A stretch of 64,000 nt of DNA from Adineta vaga (GCA_021613535.1 CP075497.1:1488001-1552000), one strand, 5' to 3'. Positions 10,723 to 22,547 are shown, counted from the stretch's first letter. Numbers and translations: made by a program. Notes: generated by a model from the letters alone, not told the origin.

Positions 10723-13700
10723 TTATACGATGTTCGCTATTTTGTGGATTATTTGTTTTTGTATTTTGATTTTTAAATTCGTACAAAATGGTACTTGACA
10801 ATTTTGAACTAAGCAACTTTTTGCATGATACCAACAAAGAAATATAACTTGTTTACATATATTACATTGACTATTTTTTCCTTTACATTCTCTCGTATGT
10901 TGTATAACACGTTTATAACGATAACAAGGACGAGTAACACATAGAACATCTCGACAGTTAACAGCATGTAACAAGCTTTGAATACATCGTTCCATTCGCT
11001 GTTGACTTTCCAATTGTGAACTAGTCATTGATTTCTCATTTGTATCTGAACAATTTTGATCATAATTTTCAACATTTAATGGACTTGAATGTTCCATTTC
11101 ATCTTCATGTTTTGATTCGATATGATAACATTTTTCATATTGTTGTTGACATGCATTACAATTATGTGAAGATCTTTCGATTGCTGATGTATGTAATTCA
11201 TACAATAAATTCATTGTAGAAAATTTTGCACGACGTAATGACGAAAATTCTAAATGTTTATTACGAGAAAAATTTAAAAATGTCTCTCGTGTCTTCATTA
11301 AATGACATTGAATTAGAGCATCAGTATCATTGAGAGTAGGATATAAAACCATTTGATTGTATAAACGAATGACAAGAAATTCCTGAAGAAGATTTTATAG
11401 ATAAGTATAACTTTCAAAATTTAAATAACCTGTTTATATTTCCCCATTGTAGAAAGTATTTTTGACATGAGATCAGTACAATTTGACGGTTGATTTTTCT
11501 CTATTCTTTGTTGACTTAAAGCTGTTTTCATTAATTTTTCTTCCTTATGTACGTTCGAAGATTTACGTTTACCCGAATTCTACAGAAAAAACAAAAGTTA
11601 TAAATTAATTTAAATGAACTAATTCTTTCAATTCACATTTGTTGAATCTTCTGTATCATCCATTTGGTGTTCTCTTTGATCTTCTTCTTCATCAAGTTCT
11701 ATAAATATCATTAAATTTAATAGAATTTTCTAATTACCAATACTACTACAAACCTTTAATAGCTTGTTCAATTATAATCGGCCAAAAATCACCTTCAAAA
11801 TATGGAATATTATATACATTATTGTCTTGATTCTCCAAAACATCTTCCATAATGTTCTATAAATAAATAATTCTATGTCATTTCTAAATTTGTCTTATTC
11901 TTTACCTTATAATCAATCACAACATGCTCTGCAATTGCTTTAATAAGCATATCTTTAAACCAATCTCGGAATTGTTTTGGTGATAATATACGTTGTAATG
12001 ATGGATGACGATAAAATATATAATCATTTTCTTTACTTGATGGATACGCCCATATATGTACAGAAATATAACCAAGTTGTTTGATATAATCTAAATATCC
12101 AATTAAGATTTCATGATAAATATCTGTACGATAAATTTCTGGTTGAAAATAATCTAAGAAATCTATAAATGATATATAAACACGTCGTGTATTTGGTGCT
12201 TGACAACAATCATTATATTCTTGAACGTGCATACCAAAGAAAACAACATCAACGCCATCAATTTCTTGAAAAGCAAATATAGTTTTTCTTCAATATGGAT
12301 AGTCATTTATTAATACTTGATTTGAAGAATATTTTTTTAAACATGGTTTTACTTGACATATTCCATCACTTGCAGATAATACTCGAATTGTAACATGACC
12401 CGTATGACAACTTTTACTAATTAAAAAATTCTTAACACGTTGTTCTAATGTTACTTCTAGATTATTTTTTGTTAATTTTGATGCTTTGTAACGATTATCT
12501 TTACGTTCTATTTTATATTCATGTACACATGTAGGACATATAAAACCTTCTGACGATATTTGATTTAAATGTAATGCACAAATTTCATGCCAACGGCGTG
12601 AACATACAATACAATGAACTATTGCCTCCGGTTCGTTTCCATCGTTTCTAGCTGATGAGAATAATGATTTTGATATTTCAATTAATGTTTGTGTTGAATC
12701 ATTACCAACGAATATTTTATCACCTTGAACGGAATCAAAACATTGCGAACAAAACGTGTATTTATCATTAGATAAATTGGAATGTAATGATTCTGGTTTT
12801 GGATGATAATAATAATAATAGTAATTTTCATCAGGTAAAATTTGACAAGATGATTGATTTCCGTAACATAACAGATTTTGAGGCAAATAAGTATATTGTT
12901 GACCACAACAATAGCCTAACCTTTGAATAATAGGCTTGATAGCTCTAGCAAATACTTCCGAAAGTTCCGTAGACATTCTATAAATACGTGTTGTTTTCTT
13001 ATTATAAAGCCAAGCATTATTAAACATTAACCACGCATCGTCACAAAACTCTACAGGATTTTTATATTCTCCTCGTTTTAATTTATTTTGCATTGTTAAT
13101 ATATCCATTGGATGTTTAATTATCGTTGAATAATCAAGAAAATTTAATTCGATTGGATCAATTGGTAATCGAAATGGAGATGAAGCTTTAAAAGCAATCA
13201 TTGTATGTATAACAGGCTCAAGATGTACGCGTAACGCTTCTGAAGTAAACTGTATTGGATGTGTTGATTGAGTATCATTATTTGTTGAATTATTGTTTGA
13301 TATCTAAAAGTGAGAAATATTAATTATTATTGAAAAACTCCGATAAATAAAATGTCTGATATGTTATATTGGAAAAAGAAACTCGGTCTATATTTATAAA
13401 TTATTCGTTTTATTTTTTTAAAAATGTTAACTTTTAAATTTGTAGTTGATATATGTTCTTGCACATGTTTCTGTTCAAGACGGTTTTCTAATTTTTTTTA
13501 TAACTTATAAATTTTTTCGGCTAGTCTTTCAAAATACTCTTCATGACTATTTGATATTTCGAATGTTTTATTTTCTATACGTCTTGCATAATTCATTAGA
13601 CTAATCAAACGTTGATCTTTCGTCATTTTCTCATTTCTATTGACTGGTACTAGTGCAAACAAAACCTTTTGTATCAAGTGATTTCGTACTTCCTGCGTAG

Positions 13701-13791
13701 CGCGTGTTTGCCATACATTATCGATTATTTTTGATGATTCACTCGTTATTGTTGTTGAAGTTGAATTCGTTGATTCTTTACTTTCATTCAT
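10723..13791 (-). pseudogene. CBP/p300-type histone acetyltransferase with two in-frame stop codons
   Basis: Six exons join in frame: 13791-13432, 13303-11906, 11856-11754, 11698-11637, 11579-11430 and 11382-10723. Domain order is KIX (WQTRATQEVRNHLIQKVLFA to AEKIYKL), bromodomain (DYSTIIKHPMDILTMQNKLK), RING/PHD, the KAT11 acetyltransferase domain (VFFGMHVQEYNDCC, RRVYIS, YHEILIGYLDYIKQLGY), and TAZ2 (RCIQSLLHAVNCRD, CYHAKSC). The matches to human p300 are unmistakable. TAZ1 and the glutamine-rich ends are absent, and the ZZ finger is cut down to HNCNACQQQYEKCYH. Two stops interrupt otherwise conserved frame: TAA at 13500-13498, where KIX has Gln (KIYKI-Q-KEL), and TGA at 12292-12290, where p300 has Arg (YPY-R-TKALFAF). 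All splice sites and the downstream frame are intact. It is either a young pseudogene of a redundant copy, a source of truncated proteins, or affected by sequence error. Confidence 0.85.
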
Positions 13792-13799
13792 TGTAAATG

Positions 13800-14740
13800 A
13801 TGAAAACTAAATGAGAATATATGAATTAAAGTTTAGAAAATTTATTTTATAATGAATGAACGAGAATAAATAATAGTGTTAATAGAACAAAGTACTTATG
13901 CAGTGGATCTTTAAGGAAACGAATAGATGTGAGTAATAAATATCTATACCTTTTGTGTTATTAGAAAGTAAAATTAATGTTCTTTTACAGTTGATTATAA
14001 AATCGATACGAATACATTTGCTACTTATCATATGGTATTTAACTGATGATAATGCTTCTTTTTATAGTAGAAAGTGACTTAGTCGTTTCTTCCTATTTTG
14101 GAAATTTCCAACAGAAATAGAAAAAGAAAAGAACATTTGATTTGTTCTCTTTTCATGCACAAAACAACGTACAGGTAATATTTTAATATCAAATTAACGT
14201 AATAAATAAAAATATGTTTTAGTCAACAATTCAAGACCTACCAATATGTAAGAGTATATTTCGACTCTTTTTTCGATTTTCATTATCAAAAAATAGTTGT
14301 AATTACGTAATAGTACGATGATACCTCTCAAACACGTGGGTATGCGAGATAAAACGAATGAAAACTAAATGAAGCATGACACGACAATATACATATAATT
14401 TTCTTTTTTGATGGCAAAATTATTTCGCCATAAACCGCCATTCAATAAGAGGATGATTGAGGATAAAAGTTCTTTTTATTAATTCGCAAGCACAGAATCC
14501 GAACTCAAGCTCAGGCTTGGAACAGTACATATTTATCTCTGATCAAAGTAGAGTAGACATGTATTGTAGTGAAATCCCCAACATCATCATATGTTTGAAA
14601 CATACATTTTAGAACAGGAATTAAAAATTGAGGTGTGAGGTGAGGACGATGGCGAAAATCAAAAGCACATTGTATTCAGTTTTTGTGAGAATTTACAGTT
14701 CTTTCGTGTGTTTAATTATCTCATTATGAACTATACTAAT
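13800..14740. other. Intergenic, no gene seen
   Basis: AT-rich sequence upstream of the CBP-like gene and downstream of the glycosyltransferase relic. No reading frame, RNA gene or repeat family was recognised. A possible 5' UTR acceptor (CTCATTTAG, minus strand) lies just upstream of the CBP-like start. Confidence 0.4.
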
Positions 14741-14744
14741 AAGT

Positions 14745-15167
14745 TCATTCAAATAGTCTTCTGATGTATAATTCTCTTGCATGACGAACTATTGTTTGTA
14801 ATTGTTGAGCTTTTTCATTATGCGATGTGGTTGGATCGAGTATTTGTTGAATATATTGATTAATTTCATCAGCTAATACAAGACGTTGATGACCATTTGA
14901 CTTCGTATTTGGAATAACTCGACCTGTACCAAATTCATATTCTATTCGATGTCCATTGAAAAATTGATCACCAAACATCGGTAAGACTAGCATAGGCTTT
15001 CCAGCAGACATACTCACGAGCACACTATTCAATTTCATGTGTTCTCTTTTGCTTTTGAGAATATCTGATACACCAACAATTGTCCATACATAAAATTTAT
15101 CTCGTAGATCACAATAAAATGAACCAGCTTTATTTTCTTTAATTCGATTAATTTTCTTGTGAAGATC
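14745..15167 (-). pseudogene. UDP-glycosyltransferase C-terminal relic
   Basis: The segment NSVLVSMSAGKPMLVLPMFG followed by DQFFNGHRIEYEFGTGRVI is the C-terminal donor-binding signature of family 1 UDP-glycosyltransferases (usual form HGGxNSVxExxxxGVPMLVxPxFGDQ). Here the HGG is replaced by HMK. The frame stays open upstream to the piggyBac insertion at 15168, but that upstream part (YVWTIVGVSDILKSK) does not resemble the family. About 97 of the usual 500 residues are recognisable and the rest is missing, so this is a non-functional fragment. The transposon insertion is one visible break; the truncation may be older. Confidence 0.65.
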
Positions 15168-16125
15168 TTAAACCCTTTGGTTACGGTTTTTTTTTGCAAA
15201 TGCATCTTTTATTTTTCGTTCAGAAATAGTTTATAATGAGTTCCAGTAGTATAAAAAAATACTCAAAAGTGTTTTAAAGTATGATAATCTCCAAAACAAT
15301 CTATCACACCAAGTCCAACATCACAGATATCACATTGATAACGTGTTTTTTTACGCTTCTTCTCACGTCTACTTGTACGACTGCAAACTATACAATCCGT
15401 TCGTGGACATTTCTGTGTTGTTGTTGCTGAGACAAGTGATGGGAAATGGCGTCCAGTAAGACGTACCGGATTATCACTAGTAATAGGACGACCGCCTATA
15501 GGTTTCAGTTGAGAATACCTTTCGATCATTTGTCGTATAAGTTCGCATCGAAAATCTCCAAAATGAATAGACTTTTTATGCTTCATTTTGAATAACATAT
15601 ATGCGTTGAATGTTGATAAGTCAAGCAGATGAAAGAAGAACTTTTTATACCATTTAATAGTTTTTCATAAGCATTCTACGAAACTAATTTGTATGTCAGT
15701 TTTATCAACTGACCCCATGTTTTTGTTGTAATGTACGATACATTCCGGTTTCTCAACTATTTTTTGTGTCTTCCAATCACTTTTTCGTGTTTCTATCATC
15801 CTCGGCTTGTGAATTGTACATAGCATAAAGACTTCTCGTTTATCTTGCCACTTCAAAACCATTAGATTATTGCTGTTAATATAGTCAAAATCACCTTTTG
15901 TGAGCTTGTCAAGTTTGACTGAACCAATACGGTTTCGGCGTACAGTACCATATGCACCGGTCTTGAGTTCATATAATTATTCAAATAAACGTGACGTGAT
16001 ACTTTTGTTAGAATAAGAGGAACAAATAGTAGTTCTTTTGATAAAGTCTAAATGACATTGTATTAAAGATAATACCTACAAAAGTTCAATGCCCATATAT
16101 GGGCCTCCCGTAACCAAAGGGTTAA
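15168..16125. mobile_element. Internally deleted piggyBac element with TTAA target duplication
   Basis: Target duplications TTAA lie at 15168-15171 and 16122-16125. Just inside are inverted termini: left (A)CCCTTTGGTTACGG at 15172-15186, right CCGTAACCAAAGGG at 16108-16121. An inner palindrome GCCCATATATGGGC sits near the right end. The 950-bp body carries only the C-terminal part of a transposase on the minus strand. Full piggyBac elements are usually over 2 kb, so most of the coding region is deleted. The termini still look intact, which could allow mobilisation in trans. Confidence 0.85.
15263..15994 (-). pseudogene. piggyBac transposase C-terminal remnant
   Basis: The frame reads GAYGTVRRNRIGSVKLDKLT, then VLKWQDKREVFMLCT and HYNKNMGSVDKTD, where the final Asp-bearing motif matches the conserved third catalytic region of DDE_Tnp_1_7 transposases. 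It continues as KTIKWYKKFFFHLLDL and ends in a C-terminal Cys-rich zinc-binding tail (CPRTDCIVC, CDICDVGLG). An in-frame TGA at 15667-15665 separates the catalytic part from the tail, at a place where relatives have an Arg-Lys pair. The N-terminal half with the first two catalytic Asp residues is absent. It cannot encode an active enzyme. Confidence 0.8.
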
Positions 16126-16600
16126 GGATAGATGTATTTGAAATAAAAATTGAATTACATCGAACTAATAGAATAAAATTAGTTTATGAGGATGTGGAGC
16201 GTGGTGGGTATGAAAAGAAGAGACTATCGATATCTACCACCAAAGATTTCATTTTATGATTGAACTTTTGTTAAATATCACGTGCCAATATATCCTTTAT
16301 TAAAATGAACTCATTTGTCAATCTCAAAAATTACTAATGAAAAATACGTATCTTGAGAGTATACTGACACTCATAGTCATACACAGCAGACGAAACTCTA
16401 TCTCGACACATACATTAACGCCATCTTTCTGCATATACTACCTATTCGCTTTTGTTGATATCGTCAGACTTCGTTATCTTTTTTTCAATAACAAAAATAC
16501 AATACTTTCAGTTTCAGTAAAGTAAATTTCTTTTCATAACAAACAAAATATATTCAATAGCTTGCATTCTCAACAAACTTTTGTGGAACTTGAAGCGAAT

Positions 16601-16738
16601 ATGTACACATTTTCAACATTACCGATCGAACTCGTCTATCGGATTTTGGATCATCTGACTGATTTTACACTATTTTGTTCAATGCAAAATATTTCCCAAC
16701 GTTTTAATCAAATTCTTAACGTTTATCATCGCTATCAA
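16601..16738 (+). CDS. F-box exon (possible first exon of the LRR gene downstream)
   Basis: ATG at 16601 opens a 46-codon exon, MYTFSTLPIELVYRILDHLT and onward to NQILNVYHRYQ, followed by a strong donor GTAAGT at 16739. LPxELxxxIxxxL with a following hydrophobic helix is the F-box signature for binding SKP1 in an SCF ubiquitin ligase. The exon ends in phase 0. The next 1 kb contains a foldback transposon and no obvious exon. The LRR exons from 17788 on are also phase 0, so an F-box/LRR (FBXL-like) protein with a long first intron is a reasonable inference. Alternatively this is an orphan exon of the bdelloid F-box family seen elsewhere in the window. Confidence 0.5.
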
Positions 16739-16817
16739 GTAAGTCTTCTAAGTGCTTTAACTATTTTCTTGTCTGTTCAAGCACACATGAGCCTCACAAT
16801 ATCTAACATGATGAGTT

Positions 16818-17173
16818 ATCAGTGTGAAGCTAGCACCATGAAACTAAGACTTTTGTGAAAATGAATTCCCGTCGATAAAAATGAGTCTATTCGACGCAGA
16901 ATTTGATTCTACATCGAATGGCGCTACTTTCATTCACGGGAAAACGAATGGAAACATTTTATTCGAAATTTTCTTTTATATATACAAGTATGAGAGGAAA
17001 ATAAAAAATCGAGGTAAGCTTCGTCCTGATCGTTTTCCCGTGAATGAAAGTAGCGCCATTCGATGTAGAATCAAATTCTGCGTCGAATAGACTCATTTTT
17101 ATCGACGGGAATTCATTTTCACAAAAGTCTTAGTTTCATAGTGCTAGCTTCGCGGTGCTAGCTTCACACTGAT
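16818..17173. mobile_element. 356-bp foldback MITE with 9-bp target duplication (Mutator-like)
   Basis: Two long inverted arms, 16818-16947 (130 bp) and 17030-17173 (144 bp), flank an 82-bp loop. The arms are almost perfectly complementary; the right arm carries an extra 14-bp repeat around GCGAAGCTAGCAC. The termini are ATCAGTGTGAAGCTAGC and its complement. The 9-bp sequence TGATGAGTT directly flanks both ends (16809-16817 and 17174-17182), a clean target-site duplication. There is no coding capacity. A 9-bp duplication with long terminal inverted repeats points to Mutator-like (MULE) elements, though Merlin-type elements (8-9 bp) are an alternative. Confidence 0.85.
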
Positions 17174-17787
17174 TGATGAGTTTACTCAAAGAAAAAACAA
17201 ATTTCACAATTCTGAAGCAATACCCGCGAGTGACTCAACCACAACAATGACTCATGTCATTAAAAATAATCTTTCCTTCCATCTGTTCTTTTCTATCCAT
17301 GGATATACAATATACATCTTATTCAACCTGCACTCATGTCCCGAATAAGCATAAAACCGTATACTTATAAAACACCTTTCCCATTTCAAATACATGTCTC
17401 CATTGCAACTCCTAGAAAATGCAACAACTAACTGTGAAACCCATCGCATGAAATCAAGTGAACTTTTTTATGTTGTACCACGGCTGAATATTATCTTTCC
17501 CAAACCAACTGTAAAAATAACAATCCCAAACCATTCGAAATAACCGAGTATCATTACCTTCACTACAGTACTCACCCTACTCATCCTACGGTTCGAACAT
17601 CAACTCAGTAATAATCAGTCAAGCAATGACTTTATTTTTCACCTAATGACCCAAATCAAGCACTTACTGAACTCTCTCAAACATCACCAACAAAACCCTT
17701 CTATAATGCATTATCTAGTTGAAAAACGTTAATCTAAAGTTTCGACTGCTATTCGTACATTTTCGAAATAGATATTTTTACACATAG

Positions 17788-20119
17788 ATACTTAACACAC
17801 TAGACCTCGCGAACAATCATATCGACGACCAAAGAGCACAACAAATTGGTGCTGCGTTGCGAACAAACATAGTAATATTCATTCCCACTTCACCTGATCC
17901 GAAGCCATCACTCTCTCTCGTCTATAGACACTGACCGCACTAAACCTCAACAATAATGAAATCGGTGATCAAGGAGGACACCATATTGCCGATGCCTTAC
18001 GAACAAACACAGTAATACACATTCGCCTTTTACCCAATTGACTAATCCATACTATCTCTCTCTCCTATACAGACACTCACCACACTAAATCTCGCGCGCA
18101 ATCAAATCGGGGAACAAGGAGCACAATATATAGGTAATGCTTTGCGTACAAACACGGTAATATTCATTCGCTCTTCACATAATTGATAGATTCATGCTCT
18201 CTTCTCTACAGACACTCACCACACTAGATCTCGCGCGCAATGAAATCGGGGAACAGGGAGCACAGCATATTAGGGATGTCTTGCGTACAAACACGGTAAT
18301 ATTCATTCGCTCATCACATGATTGAGAGATTCATGCTCTCTTCTCTACAGACACTCACCACACTAAATCTCGCGCGCAATGAAATCGGGGAACAAGGAGC
18401 ACAGCATATTAGGGATGCCTTGTGTACAAATACGGTAATACTCATTCGCTCATCACATACTTGATAGATTCATGCTCTCTTCTCTACAGACACTCACCAC
18501 ACTAGATCTCGGGTACAATGAAATCGGGGAACAGGGAGCACAGCATATTAGGGATGCCTTGTGTACAAATACGGTAATACTCATTCGCTCATCACATACT
18601 TGATAGATTCATGCTCTCTTCTCTACAGACACTCACCACACTAGATCTCGCGCGCAATGAAATCGGGGAACAAGGAGCACAGCATATTAGGGATGCCTTG
18701 TGTACAAATACGGTAATACTCATTCGCTCATCACATACTTGATAGATTCATGCTCTCTTCTCTACAGACACTCACGGCACTTAATCTCGCGTTCAATCGA
18801 ATCGGGGAACAGGGAGCACAACATATTAGGGATGTCTTGCGTACAAACACGGTAATATTCATTCGCTCATCACATGATTGAGAGATTCATGCTCTCTTCT
18901 CTACAGACACTCACCACACTAAATCTCGCGCGCAATCAAATCGGGGAACAAGGAGCACAGCATATTAGGGATGCCTTGTGTACAAATACGGTAATACTCA
19001 TTCGCTCATCACATACTTGATAGATTCATGCTCTCTTCTCTACAGACACTCACCACACTAGATCTCGCGCGCAATCAAATCGGGGAACAAGGAGCACAAT
19101 ATATAGGTAATGCTTTGCGTACAAACACGGTAATATTCATTCGCTCTTCACATAATTGATAGATTCATGCTCTCTTCTCTACAGACACTCACCACACTCA
19201 ATCTCGCGTACAATGAAATCGGTGAACAAGGAGCACAGCATATTAGGGATGTCTTGCGTACAAACACGGTAATATTCATTCGCTCATCACATGATTGAGA
19301 GATTCATGCTCTCTTCTCTACAGACACTCACCACACTAAATCTCGCGCGCAATGAAATCGGGGAACAAGGAGCACAGCATATTAGGGATGCCTTGTGTAC
19401 AAATACGGTAATACTCATTCGCTCATCACATACTTGATAGATTCATGCTCTCTTCTCTACAGACACTCACCACACTAGATCTCGGGTACAATGAAATCGG
19501 GGAACAGGGAGCACAGCATATTAGGGATGCCTTGTGTACAAATACGGTAATACTCATTCGCTCATCACATACTTGATAGATTCATGCTCTCTTCTCTACA
19601 GACACTCACCACACTAGATCTCGCGCGCAATGAAATCGGGGAACAAGGAGCACAGCATATTAGGGATGCCTTGTGTACAAATACGGTAATACTCATTCGC
19701 TCATCACATACTTGATAGATTCATGCTCTCTTCTCTACAGACACTCACGGCACTTAATCTCGCGTTCAATCGAATCGGGGAACAGGGAGCACAACATATG
19801 GGTGGTGTCTTGCGAACAAATACGGTAATTTTCATTCGCTCTTCATCTAACTGACACATTCATGCTTTCTCTTTCGTCTGTAGACGCTAACCACATTAGA
19901 TCTCCAGGGCAATCTAATCAAGGAACAGGGAGCCCAACATATCGGCGATGCTTTGCGTACAAACACGGTAATATTCATTCGCTCTTCACCTAACTCATAT
20001 ATTCATGCTCTCTCTTTCGTCTATAGACACTAACCACACTAGATCTCGCGTTCAATCGAATCGGGAAAGAAGGAACAGAATACCTGCGATATATTTTAGG
20101 AAACAGGTTGACTTTGTAG
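17788..20119 (+). CDS. Leucine-rich repeat protein built from 17 tandem 28-residue exons
   Basis: Exons begin at 17788, 17928, 18073 and then every 139 bp (18212 to 19741), then 19884 and 20027. Each is 84 bp, phase 0 at both ends, and encodes one ribonuclease-inhibitor-type LRR such as TLTTLDLARNEIGEQGAQHI followed by RDALRTNT. Introns of about 55 bp start GTAATATTCATT and end CTCTACAG or CTATAG. The final exon reads through ...LGNRLTL and stops at TAG 20117-20119. All 17 units stay in frame, so the array encodes about 475 residues of a horseshoe-shaped protein-binding scaffold. The first exons before 17788 are not certain; an F-box exon at 16601 is the best candidate. Intron sequence is as conserved as exon sequence, so the units are recent copies. 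Confidence 0.75.
18073..19801 (+). repeat. Higher-order tandem repeat: 7-unit block duplicated at 973 bp
   Basis: Within the 139-bp array, units starting at 18073-18768 recur in order at 19046-19741. Diagnostic variants repeat at the same spacing: CTCGGGTACAATG in the units at 18490 and 19463, ACTCACGGCACTTAATCTCG in the units at 18768 and 19741, and the ATATATAGGTAATGC form at 18073 and 19046. The match breaks inside the last unit after ACAACATAT. This shows a block duplication of seven units, by unequal exchange or gene conversion. Confidence 0.75.
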
Positions 20120-22200
20120 TTTTGGTGGAAGGAACATTGTTTTGTTGTATTTTTTTGGAGAATTTTTTTTAAAGCAAAGTAGTGGGTAGAAAAATGAATG
20201 CGCATTGTGATTTGAAGTCGTATTAATCGGATGATAGCGTGTTTTGTTTTAATCTCATGTGTTCGGTGTGTGAGAGATAGCTTTTCATCTAAGGTATTGA
20301 TTTGTGTATGTCTGAGAAAAGCGAACGCCCGTGCTGAAAATGTACTATAATTTATCAGTTATGCGAGAATTTTGATGGGGATCAGATCATATCTTCTGAA
20401 ACTGTCTACTCTCAGGAGAATGTCTTATCAAAATTTTGAACAATGCAAAAAGTATGACGAAGAAGGATAACCGTTGACGCATCATATAAGACTTTTAATG
20501 AGTCTGCTGCAATCATTCCCATCGCTGATCTTTGGGAAACGGCTGGAAAAGTGTTTATTAAACATTATGTTGTGATTGAAATCGTAACACAATATACTTT
20601 CGAGCTTTATTTTGAATATTTCTCGTAATAGAGTTGAGTTTAATATCTGAGTGCTTTGCAAATTTTTACTGTATTTGGAACGCTAGAGAGTTGGGGTTGA
20701 CGGCAAGATAAAGTGGATGACGAGTTTTACAACTTCATTTAGTTGCTTCTTGGATGTGACGTTGGATGTTTAATGATAGAAAGATGTTTTGTATTTGTAC
20801 ATCTTTCAACATAAAAGAAAAACTTTCTAGAGAAAAGTTTCCATCTCAGGCTCAACTAAGAAATGCAGCGAGATGCATCTGTAAACACAAAGAGTGTTTC
20901 ATGTTTACATAGTGACACGTACTTATATCCCATTTCTATTTTCTCATTGACATTCAGAGAATTACAAAAGTATCATTGATTTGTGAGTGGCGAAGTCGTT
21001 CTATCTCGAGTGCTTACCATATTTCTTTTTGAATATATTCATCATCGGTGTCGATGAAACCGACTATACTAGATCTATTGAAGTTTTTCATGCTGCGTGC
21101 ATTCAAACAACTACATACGATAATGAACATTTAGTTGTTGAATGTACATCCAAAATAGTTTCTTTATCTAATACGACGATTTTGTTTATTTGTGAAATTG
21201 ATGTGAACTGCCTTTCGAAATCCATCGATGGTCATGAACATTCATCTAAAATATACCATCGACGAATATATTATGACATTTTTTTCATTGAACCAATGAC
21301 ATATTTATCACTGACTTTTTGACTATGAATATATTGATGAAGTATATAATTGTATATTAAATGGAAATCTTCTGTCATATAATATTGGTATTTTGAGAAA
21401 GATAGGATTATATCTGACATGAATTAACAAATAATATTTAACATTAATCGAAAAGAGATGACAAAATTAATGATAAACTTTGTCTGGTTTGATGCAATCA
21501 ATTTTGATCGAAATGTTCGAAATATATTTGTAGAGAATATCGAATTCATATAATAGTCACCTATAACCTTTGAACAATTTCACAGCATCCAAACAATGAG
21601 AATTCAAATGAGTGTTGGATCATAACCAAGATAAAAATGAAGACATTTCCAAGCGTCATTCGAAAGACGATCTTGTAAATTTTAAAATAATTGATTGTAA
21701 ACGAATATTATCCATTATCATACTTAGATAAATAACTAATGAATCCATACAAAAAATTCAATGAATTCGTTTTTGTTTATTTTTTGATGCTTGATGTTTC
21801 CAGATAAAAACTTCCATATATAGACTTAAGAAAAGAGAACAAAATTAAAAACTAACGTTTCATACATCTCATCTATATTTCCACTCATTTGCTCTTATTC
21901 ATAGACATAAGCAGTAATTTATTAGAGTAACTCTATCTTCATTTAATTATCATAAATGTTCTAATCTTTTTTGATCATTGACTTTGAAGGTAATATTTGT
22001 TTAAAGCTTCATGTGATATATTCTTCTCATTGTCATCTTTCAATAGATTCCTATTATTTTATTATTCTATAGAACAATGTTGTCTATTCATTTATGTAAA
22101 TCAAGGTTTACAATTGAAGACCTTCAGGAAGATTTGACTGTTTCTTTTAGAAACCTACTTACTTTTTAGTTGATATCGTATTTTACGTTAATATTACGAG
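20120..22200. other. Intergenic, only short uninterpretable frames
   Basis: No gene could be supported. An open frame at about 20987-21322 on the plus strand has no ATG at its start, no splice signal and no family resemblance; the surrounding sequence drifts in and out of coding-like composition and may be an old relic. Confidence 0.35.
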
Positions 22201-22213
22201 AAACTATGTTTTA

Positions 22214-22480
22214 TTTTAGATTTTATCAACATTAGAAATTTATTGTGGAACACTTTCATATTGTTATTTCCCTTTTACACTATTTGAGATCAATTGCCTC
22301 TATTTTCTGAGATATACTTACTAAACTTACTTTAAAAAACTAGCTGTTCGCAAATGATCTTGATCATATTTTACCTTTAGAACAATTAAAAACTTTAATA
22401 ATCCAATTTCATGATTTTTCTTTTATAAATACGATTGAACTATTATCTATGTGTGATATACTATATAATTAAGAAATCTA
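22214..22480 (+). pseudogene. F-box-family relic
   Basis: Fragments in different frames resemble the LRR part of the bdelloid F-box family: LSTLEIYCGTLSYCYFPFTL near the start, then HILPLEQLKTLIIQFHDFSF and INTIELLSMC. The frame breaks between them and ends in stops. No start, F-box or splice structure is present. It is one of several relics of the same family in this window. Confidence 0.45.
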
Positions 22481-22547
22481 AGTTTATTTCGATTTTCATA
22501 TGATATTATCGAAAACGATTGAATTTCAGTTTTACAATGTGAACATT

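Noticed and set aside
17788-20119. Regular 139-bp array, superficially like a CRISPR or satellite array
   Set aside because: Each unit has an 84-bp exon encoding an LRR and an intron with GT/AG ends; the whole is a multi-exon gene in eukaryotic DNA.
19990-20205. Minus-strand open frame at the end of the LRR array
   Set aside because: It overlaps the last LRR exon and 3' region antisense and has no support.
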